Assembly (NCBI RefSeq): GCF_000220395.1
Contig: NW_004086059.1
Span: forward strand, 124,001-188,000
From: Ichthyophthirius multifiliis
Lineage: Eukaryota; Ciliophora; Oligohymenophorea; Hymenostomatida
Length of the DNA: 64,000 nt
Direction: 5' to 3'
Below, in pieces: positions 63,779 through 64,000 of this stretch (the stretch's first letter is position 1; each line of letters opens with the position of its first letter). A program made the position numbers and the translations under genes. Under the pieces are notes generated by a model. It saw only the letters and a list, made by a program, of their open reading frames with translations, was not told the DNA's origin and ran no database searches.

Positions 63779-64000
63779 ATGAAAGATCTTTTTGATGATA
63801 ATAATAAATATTATAGATAAAGTTAAGATTGTCCTTTAAAAATATGTTAGCCATTAGGATTATCTTTCTTATAAGAAAACAAAAGAAAAGGAGAAGATAT
63901 AGTTGAATTAGATAAGAGAAAGTTCCAAAGAAAGAGAAATTCTAAACCAATAAGTGCAATATTGAAGGAAAAAGATAATCTATTAGAACAACTAACTTAT
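63779..64000 (+). CDS. Start of an unrecognised gene, truncated by window end
   Basis: ATG 63779 opens a frame that runs to the window edge: MKDLFDDNNKYYRQ, then Lys/Arg-rich sequence with GEDIVELDKRKFQRKRNS. At least 74 codons; no domain visible yet. The composition is coding-like and hydrophilic, and the start follows a clear spacer. Confidence 0.55.

Overview
The window is nuclear (macronuclear-type) DNA of an oligohymenophorean ciliate. It is extremely AT-rich. Genes read through only if TAA and TAG encode glutamine and TGA is the sole stop; LSm6, the acyl-CoA synthetase and ANP32 each need this and then end at a TGA. Introns are GT-AG and mostly 33-75 bp. The base composition fits Ichthyophthirius better than Tetrahymena, but that species guess is inference.

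Left third (1-20.3 kb): a 5'-truncated LRRC51-type ciliary LRR gene; a minus-strand gene with five calponin-homology-like units; a coiled-coil gene; an Aurora/PLK-like kinase with a Gln-rich head; 3.7 kb of mostly empty DNA holding one small ORF and one doubtful decayed region; a plant-organelle-type family A DNA polymerase carrying several lesions; and a Nup155 nucleoporin.

Middle (21-45.6 kb): a probable pseudokinase-MORN-LRR-GTPase gene; a secreted Kazal-like protein; a zinc-ribbon membrane protein; a coiled-coil protein; a Myb/SANT factor; TAF5; a DEAH helicase; an unrecognised basic protein; a bZIP factor; threonyl-tRNA synthetase; and a coiled-coil protein.

Right third (45.6-64 kb): a long-chain acyl-CoA synthetase; a small multi-membrane-span protein; a MORN-repeat protein; an RNL-type tRNA ligase; a charged coiled-coil protein; an ANP32-like protein; LSm6; a kinase-phospholyase fusion whose second half has lost its PLP residues; and the 5' end of one more gene.

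There is no operon structure. Genes lie on both strands with gaps from about 100 bp to 2.2 kb, and two head-to-head pairs share short spacers. The mix (ciliary and cytoskeletal proteins, transcription and RNA processing, nuclear pore, organelle DNA maintenance) is ordinary ciliate chromosome content. I saw no tRNA or rRNA gene, CRISPR array, transposase or viral gene. The most notable items are the broken DNA polymerase, the kinase/pseudo-phospholyase fusion, the four-module pseudokinase-GTPase gene and the multi-CH protein.
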